A stretch of 60,676 nt of DNA from Indiicoccus explosivorum (lineage in GTDB: Bacteria > Bacillota > Bacilli > Bacillales_A > Planococcaceae): the NCBI RefSeq assembly GCF_002167005.1, contig NZ_NHTN01000018.1:1-60676 (forward strand). The letters are read 5' to 3'. The notes below the pieces were generated by a model. It worked only from the letters and a program-made list of their open reading frames with translations, was not told the origin of the DNA and ran no database searches. A program made the translations under genes and the position numbers. Positions 1 through 7,747 of the stretch are shown here, one piece after another (position 1 is the stretch's first letter; every line of letters starts with the position of its first letter).

Positions 1-158
1 AGTGCTGAAAGCATCTAAGCATGAAGCCCCCCTCCAGATGAGATTTCCCATCACGCAAGTGAGTAAGATCCCTCAGAGACGATGAGGTGGATAGGTTCGG
101 GGTGGACGCATGGCGACATGTGGAGCTGACGAATACTAATCGATCGAGGACTTAACCC
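1..158 (+). rRNA. 23S ribosomal RNA, 3' end (partial)
   Basis: The first ~158 bases carry the conserved 3' end of bacterial 23S rRNA: the GAAGCCCCCCTCCAGATGAG stretch, GATAGGTTCGGGGTGGACGC, and the terminal CTAATCGATCGAGGACTTAAC. The gene starts outside the window and the exact 3' end is placed from the usual CTTAACC terminus. It heads an rRNA-tRNA unit that continues with 5S rRNA and eight tRNAs. Confidence 0.95.
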
Positions 159-160
159 AA

Positions 161-281
161 GAAAAGTGGAGAGAGCCGCGTTCAGACCGACGGCTGCGCT
201 GGAACCCGGCCAAACGGAATCCTGATTCCGGACGGACGGGTGAAGCGGGGCTGCGGTCTGGCGAACGGAACTGGACACAAC
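161..281. repeat. Palindromic repeat element, copy 1 (23S-5S spacer)
   Basis: This 121-bp unit starts GAAAAG and ends CTGGACACAAC. At its exact centre (215-230) is the hairpin CGGAATC-CT-GATTCCG, and the flanking arms are imperfectly complementary (GTTCAGACCG near the left, CGGTCTGGCGAAC near the right). A second unit of the same length, ends and centre follows without a gap. The structure suggests a small mobile palindromic element, like those scattered in other Bacillales genomes; that assignment is inference. Confidence 0.6.
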
Positions 282-401
282 GAAAAGCGCAGGCGGCCGT
301 TCAAGGCCCGACCGGCGTAGAGACGGCCCATTCTGGAAATCCTGATTTCCAGAATGGGACGGCTTACGACCCGAGGGTCTGGCCGCCGAGCTGGACACAA
401 C
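282..401. repeat. Palindromic repeat element, copy 2 (23S-5S spacer)
   Basis: This 120-bp unit also starts GAAAAG and ends CTGGACACAAC. Its centre is a perfect hairpin with 15-base arms (CCCATTCTGGAAATC at 327-341, complement at 344-358) around CT. The outer arms GCAGGCGGCC (near 289) and GGCCGCC (near 381) are complementary. It abuts copy 1 in direct orientation but differs from it internally, so this is either an old tandem duplication or two insertions at the same site. Confidence 0.65.
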
Positions 402-465
402 AACTTTCAATGTCGGTTATCCAGTTTTGAGAGAACAGGAAATGGCGGCAGCCCGACAAAAAGGG

Positions 466-493
466 TTGTAAAACTCGTGAGAGTTGCTATAAT
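466..493 (+). promoter_or_regulatory. Sigma-A-type promoter upstream of 5S rRNA/tRNA cluster
   Basis: TTGTAA (466-471) is separated by 16 bp from a consensus TATAAT (488-493), about 25 bp before the 5S gene. It could transcribe 5S and the tRNAs independently of the upstream 16S-23S transcript. The match to the consensus is seen; activity is inferred. Confidence 0.55.
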
Positions 494-517
494 AAATCTT
501 GTCTTTCATAACACAGG

Positions 518-633
<116 letters not shown>

Positions 634-649
634 TGTTTATTTCTATCTT

Positions 650-722
650 GCTTCCATAGCTCAGCAGGTAGAGCACTTCCATGGTAAGGAAGAGGTCATC
701 GGTTCGAATCCGATTGGGAGCT
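650..722 (+). tRNA. tRNA-Thr (GGT)
   Basis: Acceptor GCTTCCA pairs with TGGGAGC. The anticodon stem CTTCC/GGAAG encloses loop ATGGTAA, giving anticodon GGT. T-loop GGTTCGAATCC is present. CCA is not encoded. Confidence 0.94.
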
Positions 723-747
723 TGTTCCATCAATTCAATTTTTGTAA

Positions 748-822
748 GGCCCCTTGGTCAAGCGGTTAAGACACCGCCCTTTCACGGCGGTAACACGGGT
801 TCGAATCCCGTAGGGGTCACCA
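748..822 (+). tRNA. tRNA-Glu (TTC)
   Basis: Acceptor GGCCCCT pairs with AGGGGTC and is followed by A and encoded CCA. Anticodon loop CTTTCAC within CCGCC/GGCGG gives TTC. T-loop GGGTTCGAATCCC is present. Confidence 0.95.
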
Positions 823-826
823 TTTC

Positions 827-902
827 GGAGGATTAGCTCAGCTGGGAGAGCATCTGCCTTACAAGCAGAGGGTCGGCGGTTCGATCCCGTCATCCTCCAC
901 CA
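827..902 (+). tRNA. tRNA-Val (TAC)
   Basis: Acceptor GGAGGAT pairs with ATCCTCC and is followed by ACCA. Anticodon stem TCTGC/GCAGA encloses CTTACAA, giving anticodon TAC. Confidence 0.95.
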
Positions 903-916
903 TTCAATTTTACTGC

Positions 917-1000
917 GGAGGGGTAGCGAAGTGGCTAAACGCGGCGGACTGTAAATCCGCTCCTTCGGGTTCGGCAGTTCGAATCTGCCCCCCTCCACCA
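917..1000 (+). tRNA. tRNA-Tyr (GTA)
   Basis: Long class II tRNA with variable arm. Acceptor GGAGGGG pairs with CCCCTCC and is followed by ACCA. The anticodon loop within GCGGA/TCCGC is CTGTAAA, giving GTA. Confidence 0.95.
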
Positions 1001-1016
1001 GCTTTTAATAATTCAT

Positions 1017-1088
1017 TGGGGCATAGCCAAGCGGTAAGGCAACGGGTTTTGGTCTCGTGATGCCTAGGTTCGAATCCTAGTGCCCCAG
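1017..1088 (+). tRNA. tRNA-Gln (TTG)
   Basis: Acceptor TGGGGCA pairs with TGCCCCA. Anticodon loop TTTTGGT gives TTG. T-loop GGTTCGAATCC is present. A full CCA is not encoded (GCCTT follows the acceptor). Confidence 0.94.
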
Positions 1089-1102
1089 CCTTTTTTTGTT
1101 TT

Positions 1103-1178
1103 GAGCCATTAGCTCAGTCGGTAGAGCATCTGACTTTTAATCAGAGGGTCGAAGGTTCGAGTCCTTCATGGCTCACCA
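1103..1178 (+). tRNA. tRNA-Lys (TTT)
   Basis: Acceptor GAGCCAT pairs with ATGGCTC and is followed by ACCA. The anticodon stem TCTGA/TCAGA encloses CTTTTAA, giving TTT. Confidence 0.95.
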
Positions 1179-1213
1179 TTTTGTTATTAAGGCAATTTAA
1201 TAACAACAGACAT

Positions 1214-1302
1214 GCGGATGTGGCGGAATTGGCAGACGCGCTAGAATCAGGCTCTAGTGCCCTTTACCGGGCGTGGGGGTTCGACTCCCTTCATCCGCAC
1301 CA
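1214..1302 (+). tRNA. tRNA-Leu (CAG)
   Basis: Class II tRNA with a long variable arm. Acceptor GCGGATG pairs with CATCCGC and is followed by ACCA. Anticodon stem CTAGA/TCTAG encloses ATCAGGC, giving CAG. Confidence 0.94.
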
Positions 1303-1317
1303 CTTATAAAGTATCGA

Positions 1318-1390
1318 GGGGCCTTAGCTCAGCTGGGAGAGCGCGTCGCTGGCAGCGACGAGGTCAGGGGTTCGAGCCCCCTAGGCTCCA
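1318..1390 (+). tRNA. tRNA-Ala (GGC)
   Basis: Acceptor GGGGCCT pairs with AGGCTCC. Anticodon stem CGTCG/CGACG encloses CTGGCAG, giving GGC. It is the last gene of the cluster and lacks an encoded CCA. Confidence 0.94.
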
Positions 1391-1404
1391 TATCGATTCA
1401 CTGG

Positions 1405-1429
1405 AAAACGGCAGAGATGCCGTTTTTTT
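1405..1429 (+). terminator. Terminator of the rRNA-tRNA cluster
   Basis: AAAACGGCA-GAGA-TGCCGTTTT hairpin followed by a T run, 15 bp after tRNA-Ala. Confidence 0.85.
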
Positions 1430-1558
1430 GTTGTCTTTATTTCTGGCTCTGCACTATTTGTTGGGGTCAAGAAGCAATTCAGCCAGCAGAAAATGCATGC
1501 AATCTTCCAATACTCTTATACTTGGATTGACAAGAAACAAGATTAAGATTGGAGATGT

Positions 1559-2140
1559 GTGCACTTGCATTCCATCATGTCTATCCCTGGTTGGGAAAAT
1601 GTCCTGGTCAGACGCGTGGAACAGGCGGAGGACAAGCTGTGCCTCCACATGGAGGGGGGCCGTCATGGATATGAGCCAGTCCTTCAAAGCGGCTGTCCGC
1701 GAAGCGCTGGGCCGGCCGGTCATCATCGCCGACCGGTTCCGCTGCTGCCGGTACATCCACCAGGCGCTCGACCGTGTCCGAAAACGGATCCAGTCGGACT
1801 GGGGGGCTACGACCGGAAGAAGTGCAAGCGCAAACGCCATGTGTTCCATAAGAACAGCGAGAACCTGACCGACCATGAACGGTGGTATCTGGACCGTTAC
1901 CTGGAGAAGGATGGCGACCTCAAGGAAACCTACGGGCTTAAGGAAGCGTTCAAAAGGTGGTTCGCCGCCGCCAGGGAGAACGGCTAGGAAGCGGTCGGCA
2001 GCGCTAAAAAGGCATTGGAGAATCTCTATCGGCTGGTCGATGATTCCGGGATGAAGGAATTCCAGACTGCCTGCCGGACGCTCCGCAACTGGCAGACGAA
2101 ATCCTCTGACGAAGGCCCTTATTTCCTGAAGACTCCTTTT
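1559..2140 (+). pseudogene. ISL3-family transposase remnant
   Basis: Pieces of an ISL3-type DDE transposase lie in shifting frames. An N-terminal piece (PGWENVLVRRVEQ, from ~1586) is joined to a downstream piece read in another frame (MDMSQSFKAAVREALGRP then VIIADRF, from 1665). The frame switches back at the G run near 1801-1806 (YDRKKCKRKRH), and a TAG at 1985-1987 interrupts it before KALENLYRLVDD and RTLRNWQT. The intervening zinc-finger and early catalytic region is missing, as is the C-terminal end. No terminal inverted repeats were recognised. It is an inactive relic downstream of the tRNA cluster, a common insertion zone. Confidence 0.8.
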
Positions 2141-2206
2141 TAGAGGGAATAAATGGTATAGTACAGTAAAAGTATAAAGAAAATTTAGAAATAAAAGGAT
2201 AAAAAA

Positions 2207-3055
2207 ATGTATAACTACACTTTTATGGAGTACATCTTATTTTTCGGCCGTTTTAAGAATTCGAAGCTCGCTGATAACATGAAAGGGAAGACGTTATTGA
2301 TTTCCGGAGCCAGTTCCGGGATCGGGAAATCCCTTGTTTATCAGCTGGCAGACGCTGAAGTTCATTTAATCGTTGTGGCGAGACGGGGAGAGTTACTGAA
2401 GGCGATTGCAGATGACCTTTCTGATAAGCCTGCGACGATCAGCATCGCGGAAAAGGATTTAAGAAAACCGGAGGAGGTTAAGGAGCTCATTGAACTGATT
2501 CATCAGTTACCGGGAGGACTGGATGCAGTAATCAGCAACGCAGGACATTCGATCCGGCGGCCACTCAGCCAGTCACTTGACCGGTTTCATGATTTCGAAC
2601 GGACCATGTCGATCAACTATATGGCTCCCGTTCAGCTCTTGCTGTCTGTCATTCCGCTGCTCGAGAAGTCGGAAGGGATGATCGTGAATGTCTCCACGAT
2701 AAATGCGCTCCTGCCACCAGTTCCTTATTGGGCTGCTTATCAGGCTTCAAAAACAGCTTTTGATGTCTGGCTTCGTTCCGCAAAACCGGAATTGGAAGGA
2801 ATGGGAATCCGGACGGCTTCGGTTTATTTGCCACTCGTCCGGACACCGATGATTTCACCGACGGCTCGTTATGCCCGAATGCCGGCGATGCATCCGGATC
2901 ATGTGGCGAAAATTATTTGCGAAATCGTAGTGAAACGGAAACAGCTGTACAAACCATGGTGGCTCTTTCCTTTCCAGTTGGGTTCTGTCCTGTTCGCCGG
3001 CTTTCTGGAGCGCGTGCATATCCAAAGAATCAGGAAAAAGGAAGGGGACCGGTAA
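2207..3055 (+). CDS. Short-chain dehydrogenase/reductase
   Basis: A 282-residue classical SDR and likely NAD(P)-dependent oxidoreductase. The cofactor motif SGASSGIG is near residue 34, NAG in ISNAG follows, and the catalytic Ser and Y-x3-K are in VNVST and YQASKTAF. A basic C-terminal tail follows. The start at 2207 has AAAGG 8 bases upstream; an inner ATG at 2279 begins exactly at the Rossmann fold and is a weaker alternative. The stop codon lies 2 bases before the acyl-CoA ligase ATG, so the two are almost certainly co-translated and probably act on the same acyl or alcohol substrate. The substrate is not predictable from sequence. Confidence 0.9.
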   Translation: MYNYTFMEYILFFGRFKNSKLADNMKGKTLLISGASSGIGKSLVYQLADAEVHLIVVARRGELLKAIADDLSDKPATISIAEKDLRKPEEVKELIELIHQLPGGLDAVISNAGHSIRRPLSQSLDRFHDFERTMSINYMAPVQLLLSVIPLLEKSEGMIVNVSTINALLPPVPYWAAYQASKTAFDVWLRSAKPELEGMGIRTASVYLPLVRTPMISPTARYARMPAMHPDHVAKIICEIVVKRKQLYKPWWLFPFQLGSVLFAGFLERVHIQRIRKKEGDR

Positions 3056-3057
3056 TC

Positions 3058-4587
3058 ATGTTTCAGCTGTTGGCGGCTTTGCATAAGATGAAGTTGTTTT
3101 CATTGAAAGGGCTAGCCGGGAGCGTGTCAGCCGCACACCGCAATGGTGTTAATTTAATGATGCTGCTGGAGACCGCTGAAAACGCATGGGGGTCCCGGCC
3201 GGCAATCACCGACGACTACGGAACGGTTACATATCAGGAACTCGCATGCATGGCAAGGGAGCTGGCCGATCGGTTTTATGAGGAGGAGCATGTCAGGCCC
3301 GGGGAAACGGTGGTGTTCGCCTGTCAAAATCACGCGGGATTTGTAAGCGCTCTGTTCGGCGCCGCCCGCCTTGGTGCCGATTGCTGTCTGTTGAATGCGG
3401 ACTGCAGCGCAGAACAGCTGCGGGCGGTGATTGGAGAAAGACAGCCTGCGCTCATCGTTTACGATCAGGAAATCCTGTCCTGCCGATTCATCGCAGAAGA
3501 AGTTCACGGACGTCACCTGGAGATCCGTTCGGGACGCGTTGAATTTACAGAAAGAAGATCCGAAAAACCAAAGCCAGGCTGTCCGCCTCGGCCATCAGGT
3601 CATCTGCTCTTGCTCACCGGAGGAACGACCGGCAAACCGAAGGAAGCCGGCCACAAACCGTCACTATTCCGGTATTTGACGCCTTTTTTGGCGCTTCTGA
3701 CTAAGCTGAGACTGCCCGAGTACCGGACGATGTACACCGCGACGCCGCTCTATCACGGCTACGGACTCGCCATCATGCTCGTCTCGGTCGCACTTGGCCA
3801 ACTCCTTATCCTGACGCGAACTTTTAAAGCAAAACAAGCCTGCTTTCTCGTCACATGCCATAGGGTGGATGTCCTGATCGCTGTTCCGCTTATGGTGCAG
3901 AAAATGCTGGAGGAAGATGAACACAGCCTGTCTCCACTTAAATGTATCGCTTCCGGAGGCGCGCCTCTTCCTTCGAAACTGGCGGCTGAAATCACAAGAG
4001 TTTGCGGTCCCGTTCTGTACAATTTATACGGAACGACAGAGGCGGGATTGAGAACCATTGCCACACCCCAGGATCTTCGGACAGAACCAAACACGATCGG
4101 CCGAAGATTAAAGGGCTCCCGTCTCGTCGTGCTGGATGAGAACTCCCGGCGGGCAAGGCAAGGCGAAACGGGCAGAATCTGCGCAAAAGTCCACCGCCAA
4201 GGCGGAACGGATCAGACATGCTGGATGGATACCGGCGACTTGGGGTATCAGAATGAAAAGGGCTTGTTTATCCTTTGCGGAAGAGCGGATGACATGATTG
4301 TCTCCGGAGGGGAAAATGTTTATCCGATCGAAGTGGAAAGAGTGCTCGTTGGGCACCCGGCAATCGCGGAAGCTACGGTTATCGGCGTGGAGGATGAGCT
4401 GTTCGGAGAGCGTCTGCAAGCGTTCATACAGCTTGAGGACGGCTATGCGCTTACAGAGGAGGAACTGTCACAGTGGCTGAAAAAGCGGCTGGCCCGATTC
4501 CAGCAGCCGGCGCGCATCCGGTTCGTTGAACGGCTGCCGCACACCCCGCTCGGCAAGCCGGATAAACGGAGACTGGCAAGCCTCTGA
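3058..4587 (+). CDS. FadD-like acyl-CoA ligase (AMP-forming)
   Basis: A 509-residue class I adenylate-forming enzyme. It has the P-loop-like A3 motif TGGTTGKPK, the A5 motif YNLYGTTEAG, A7 MDTGDLGY, A8 hinge GRADDMIVSGGENVYP, and the A10 lysine in PLGKPDKR, so all catalytic elements are present. It should activate a carboxylic (probably fatty) acid with ATP and load it onto CoA. The ATG at 3058 follows AAGGAAGGGG and the upstream SDR stop; longer upstream-starting reading would overlap the SDR gene. The pairing with an SDR resembles actinobacterial FadD12-type contexts. The exact acid is unknown. Confidence 0.88.
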   Translation: MFQLLAALHKMKLFSLKGLAGSVSAAHRNGVNLMMLLETAENAWGSRPAITDDYGTVTYQELACMARELADRFYEEEHVRPGETVVFACQNHAGFVSALFGAARLGADCCLLNADCSAEQLRAVIGERQPALIVYDQEILSCRFIAEEVHGRHLEIRSGRVEFTERRSEKPKPGCPPRPSGHLLLLTGGTTGKPKEAGHKPSLFRYLTPFLALLTKLRLPEYRTMYTATPLYHGYGLAIMLVSVALGQLLILTRTFKAKQACFLVTCHRVDVLIAVPLMVQKMLEEDEHSLSPLKCIASGGAPLPSKLAAEITRVCGPVLYNLYGTTEAGLRTIATPQDLRTEPNTIGRRLKGSRLVVLDENSRRARQGETGRICAKVHRQGGTDQTCWMDTGDLGYQNEKGLFILCGRADDMIVSGGENVYPIEVERVLVGHPAIAEATVIGVEDELFGERLQAFIQLEDGYALTEEELSQWLKKRLARFQQPARIRFVERLPHTPLGKPDKRRLASL

Positions 4588-4667
4588 CCATCCCTTCCGC
4601 TGTTTTGCCCTGATTTTTACGGGTATATCAAGTATAGCGGCAATGCGGTATGAGAGGGGGGAGGGGC

Positions 4668-5468
4668 ATGACAGAATGGTTCCTGGCACTGCCGGCTGTT
4701 ATGCAGGCCTTTTTGGCGACGGTATTCACATGGGGGCTGACCGCAGTAGGCGCGGCCTCTGTTTTTTTAATTAAAGAAGTTAAAGTGACAGTCATGGATT
4801 TTATGCTCGGCTTCGCCGGCGGTGTGATGATCGCTGCCAGCTTCTGGTCGCTTCTTTCCCCGGCGATCGATATGGCGCAGGACGTGAGCTACTTGCCGCC
4901 GTGGGCTGTGGCGGCGCTCGGATTTCTGGGTGGCGGCCTTTTTATTTTTTTGATCAACCGCTATGTCCCTCACCGTCATGCAAGTGATAAAGGTGCTGAA
5001 CACTTAACAAACCGGAATATTTTGCTGCTGCTGGCGATCACGCTCCACAACATACCGGAAGGACTGGCGATAGGCGTCGCTTTTGGAGCGGTGGCTGCCG
5101 GCTATGAGTCTGCTTCATTGGCCGGAGCGGTGGCGCTGGCTGTCGGTATCGGCATTCAGAATTTTCCTGAAGGCGTGGCGGTTGCGATGCCGCTGAGGAG
5201 GGAGGGCGTCTCACGGACGAAAAGCTTCCTCTATGGCCAAGGGTCGGCTCTCGTGGAACCGGTGGCTGCAGTCGCCGGCGCGTTGGCGGTCGGTTTTATG
5301 CAGCCGCTTCTGCCCTACGCGCTCAGTTTTGCGGCGGGGGCCATGATTTTTGTGGTGGCGGAAGAAGTGATTCCAGAATCTCAATCCCATGGAAATCAAT
5401 CATTGGCAGCCAACAGTCTGCTGATCGGGTTCGCCGTCATGATGATTTTGGATGTGGCGCTTGGATGA
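4668..5468 (+). CDS. ZIP family divalent metal transporter
   Basis: A 266-residue integral membrane protein with about eight hydrophobic segments. The ZIP signature metal-binding motifs are HNIPEG (residues 127-132) in helix IV and NFPEG (165-169) in helix V, with a histidine-containing loop (PHRHAS, ~101-106) between helices III and IV. It likely imports or releases zinc or another divalent cation at the cytoplasmic membrane (ZupT/GufA-like group). The ATG at 4668 is preceded by GGGGGGAGGGG; an upstream in-frame ATG overlaps that ribosome-binding site and is rejected. It is transcribed towards citA, with a shared terminator between them. Confidence 0.9.
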   Translation: MTEWFLALPAVMQAFLATVFTWGLTAVGAASVFLIKEVKVTVMDFMLGFAGGVMIAASFWSLLSPAIDMAQDVSYLPPWAVAALGFLGGGLFIFLINRYVPHRHASDKGAEHLTNRNILLLLAITLHNIPEGLAIGVAFGAVAAGYESASLAGAVALAVGIGIQNFPEGVAVAMPLRREGVSRTKSFLYGQGSALVEPVAAVAGALAVGFMQPLLPYALSFAAGAMIFVVAEEVIPESQSHGNQSLAANSLLIGFAVMMILDVALG

Positions 5469-5473
5469 ATCTT

Positions 5474-5512
5474 AAAAACGCATCAGCCGTTTTACTGGGT
5501 GATGCGTTTTTA
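5474..5512. terminator. Bidirectional terminator between ZIP gene and citA
   Basis: AAAAACGCATCA pairs with TGATGCGTTTTT around a short loop. A and T runs on either side allow use from both strands. Confidence 0.85.
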
Positions 5513-5520
5513 TTGTGCAT

Positions 5521-6600
5521 TCACTGACCGATGTATTCGGATTCGGGACGGAATATGACGTTGTCAGCGAGCTGTTCGATGGCGTGAGCGGTCCAGCCGA
5601 CGATTCGGGCTGTACTGAAGACAGGGGTGAATAACGCAGGCGGCAGGGAAATGGCTCGCATGACGGCGGCCGCATAAAACTCCACATTGGTGTAAAGTGC
5701 ACGGCCGGGTTTATAGTCGGCCAGGATCTGGACGATTTCCTGCTCGGCCTGTACGGCAAGGTCGAGCCATTCATCCTCTCCTGCCAGTTTACGGAATCGT
5801 TCACGAAGGAGAACCGATCGAGGATCTTCTGTCCGGTAGATGCGATGACCGAATCCCATGATTTTTTCACCGTGTCCCAGCTTTTCCAATACAACCGGGC
5901 GGATGCATTCAGGTGAATGGATCTCCTCCAGCAAATCGATGACGCCCGAGGGAGCGCCGCCATGGAGCGGGCCTTTCATCGTCCCTAAAGCGGAAGTGAT
6001 GGCGGAGACGAGATCGGATTCTGTAGAAATCGTGACTCTGGCAGCAAACGTGGATGCGTTCATCCCATGCTCCATCGTTAACTTTAAATAAGATTCCAAG
6101 GCATCTGTATGGGCAGCCGGCGGCTTTCTGCCGGATACCATCCATAGGAAGTTGGCAGTATGACCGAAATCCGGGCGGGGCCCGATCGGATCAAGCTCAT
6201 GCTTTTTTCGATAAAGCAGAGCGATTGCTGTAGGTAAAGCCGCTGTCAGGAGCAGGGCTTGCTCCGATGGCGGCTTCCGATTGAAACTCTCAGAAGACCA
6301 GGCGGATACCAGTGTCCGCAGTCCGTCCATTAGCGGCGTGTCATCCGGGAGCGATGCGGCCACCTGTTCCACATGGTCCGGCAGAATGCGGTGCTGTGCG
6401 AATGCATCGAGCAATTCCGCATACTCCTTTCCTGCTGGGAAGCGGCCGTTCCATAAATAGAACGCCATTTCTTCGAAAGACCGTCCATTCACTAAATCTT
6501 CTATCCGTTCTCCCCGATACTTGAGTTCTCCCAATTCCCCGTCCACAGATCCGATCCTTGTCTGAACGGCTACAATTCCTTTCAGCCCTTTTTGGAACAT
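5521..6600 (-). CDS. citA: Citrate synthase, CitA type
   Basis: A 359-residue citrate synthase that condenses oxaloacetate with acetyl-CoA. His178 (EHGMNAS), His213 (PLHGGAPSG) and His252 (GFGHRIY) match the conserved active-site histidines, and the C-terminal GW-AH-EQ signature is present. At the position of the catalytic aspartate (NVDFYSG in CitZ-type enzymes) the sequence is NVEFYA, with Glu307. The gene is divergent from a LysR regulator, the same arrangement as citA-citR in Bacillus subtilis, where CitA is the minor citrate synthase. The ATG at 6600 has a GGAGG-type site (read on the minus strand). Confidence 0.92.
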   Translation of the reverse strand: MFQKGLKGIVAVQTRIGSVDGELGELKYRGERIEDLVNGRSFEEMAFYLWNGRFPAGKEYAELLDAFAQHRILPDHVEQVAASLPDDTPLMDGLRTLVSAWSSESFNRKPPSEQALLLTAALPTAIALLYRKKHELDPIGPRPDFGHTANFLWMVSGRKPPAAHTDALESYLKLTMEHGMNASTFAARVTISTESDLVSAITSALGTMKGPLHGGAPSGVIDLLEEIHSPECIRPVVLEKLGHGEKIMGFGHRIYRTEDPRSVLLRERFRKLAGEDEWLDLAVQAEQEIVQILADYKPGRALYTNVEFYAAAVMRAISLPPALFTPVFSTARIVGWTAHAIEQLADNVIFRPESEYIGQ

Positions 6601-6651
6601 GGCAGATTACCTCCTTTTTCTTTTACCATACCTCCAGACGTTGATTATGAA

Positions 6652-6678
6652 AATTAATTGTTTATTATTGAATTAATT
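6652..6678. promoter_or_regulatory. Candidate LysR-type operator in the citA-citR intergenic region
   Basis: Two copies of the self-complementary AATTAATT (6652-6659 and 6671-6678) are separated by 11 bp in the 105-bp divergent intergenic region. That spacing suits a LysR tetramer half-site pair, but the tract is generally AT-rich, so the assignment is tentative. Confidence 0.35.
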
Positions 6679-6705
6679 AATTTAAATAATTGAAGGAGAG
6701 GTAGC

Positions 6706-7587
6706 ATGGAACTTTCATGGCTCAGAACATTCAATGATGCAGCGGAAACGCTGAACTTCCGCAAGACTTCCGAACGGCTTCTCATGTCTCAGCCGAGTGT
6801 GACCGTACAGATTAGGCTCCTTGAAGAAGAACTGGGCGTACAGCTGTTCCGGCGGGAAAAGAATCGGGTCACCCTTACCGAAGAAGGGCACGTTTTCAAG
6901 AGGGAAGTGGCAGTCATTCTGCAGGGGTTGGCGGAAGGGGTAGGAAGAATCCGTTCCTTTGCGCAAGGTTACCGGCGAAAATGGACGCTGGCCATTTCTC
7001 CTCTGATGGCAGAGACGATTCTTCCGTATATCCTAAAAGAATTTATGGCGGACCACACGGAATTGGAGGTTGCTGTGAAAATAGAAGAGTCGGTCAGAAT
7101 CGAGCAACTGGTGGCAGAAGGTGCAGTTTCGGCAGGGATTTCGGCTTTGCCGCCTGAGTCGAGAAACATCAGCGGATTTCCGCTTTATGAGGATCCGCTT
7201 CTGTTCATCGTGCCGCCTGATGCGTATGACGATGAGACCGGTCCTGAGATTGAAGCAGAGGAAATGCTCAAAGTTCATCGGCTGTTCATAGGCCATCATC
7301 CGGTTTTTTGGGATGAACTTCTCTTAAAATTACGGAAACAGCTTCTTTTTGTCCAGACGATGCAAGTGACGCAGGCCCATATAGCAAAACGTTTCATACA
7401 GGAAGGGCTCGGCGTATCGGTTCTGCCGAAATCGACTGTGCGCAGGGAACTGACGGAAGGGCGGGTGGCAGAAGCGCGTTTCCGGCTATTTCCGCTTACT
7501 TCAGTCAATTCCTATTTCCTTTGCGGTGAGTGCGGGGATTTGGAAAAAGAGCTCATCAGCCGGATCCAAGCTGTCCATTTTACTTGA
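6706..7587 (+). CDS. citR: LysR family regulator, CitR-like
   Basis: A 293-residue LysR-type regulator. The N-terminal winged helix-turn-helix (about residues 1-60) contains the LysR signature RTFNDAAETLNF and MSQPSVTVQIRLLEEELG. A periplasmic-binding-protein-like effector domain follows. The start has GGAGAGG upstream. Divergence from citA, as in B. subtilis, suggests it represses or controls citA from the shared 105-bp region. The effector is unknown. Confidence 0.85.
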   Translation: MELSWLRTFNDAAETLNFRKTSERLLMSQPSVTVQIRLLEEELGVQLFRREKNRVTLTEEGHVFKREVAVILQGLAEGVGRIRSFAQGYRRKWTLAISPLMAETILPYILKEFMADHTELEVAVKIEESVRIEQLVAEGAVSAGISALPPESRNISGFPLYEDPLLFIVPPDAYDDETGPEIEAEEMLKVHRLFIGHHPVFWDELLLKLRKQLLFVQTMQVTQAHIAKRFIQEGLGVSVLPKSTVRRELTEGRVAEARFRLFPLTSVNSYFLCGECGDLEKELISRIQAVHFT

Positions 7588-7718
7588 AAAATGCAGAGTG
7601 ATTGTACCCGAGCAGACCCATCTGCAATCATCAGTTTCCGTGGTACGTTCTCTGCCGGATAAACAGCAGAAGAAATGTCCGGCGGCGTTGTTGAATAAAT
7701 ATACACTAAATTGTGAAG

Positions 7719-7747
7719 TTGAGCCATCCGAATCCACAAGGTACAAT
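7719..7747 (+). promoter_or_regulatory. Sigma-A-type promoter of rocF
   Basis: TTGAGC (7719-7724), 17-bp spacer, TACAAT (7742-7747), 31 bp before the GTG start. I saw no -24/-12 sigma-L element, which controls the roc genes in B. subtilis. Confidence 0.5.

Noticed and set aside
1257-1530. Two small plus-strand frames across the tRNA-Leu and tRNA-Ala genes
   Set aside because: They translate tRNA and terminator sequence and have no coding character.
2917-3057. Upstream extension of the acyl-CoA ligase reading frame
   Set aside because: It overlaps the end of the SDR gene by over 130 bases and lacks a ribosome-binding site; the ATG at 3058 has one.
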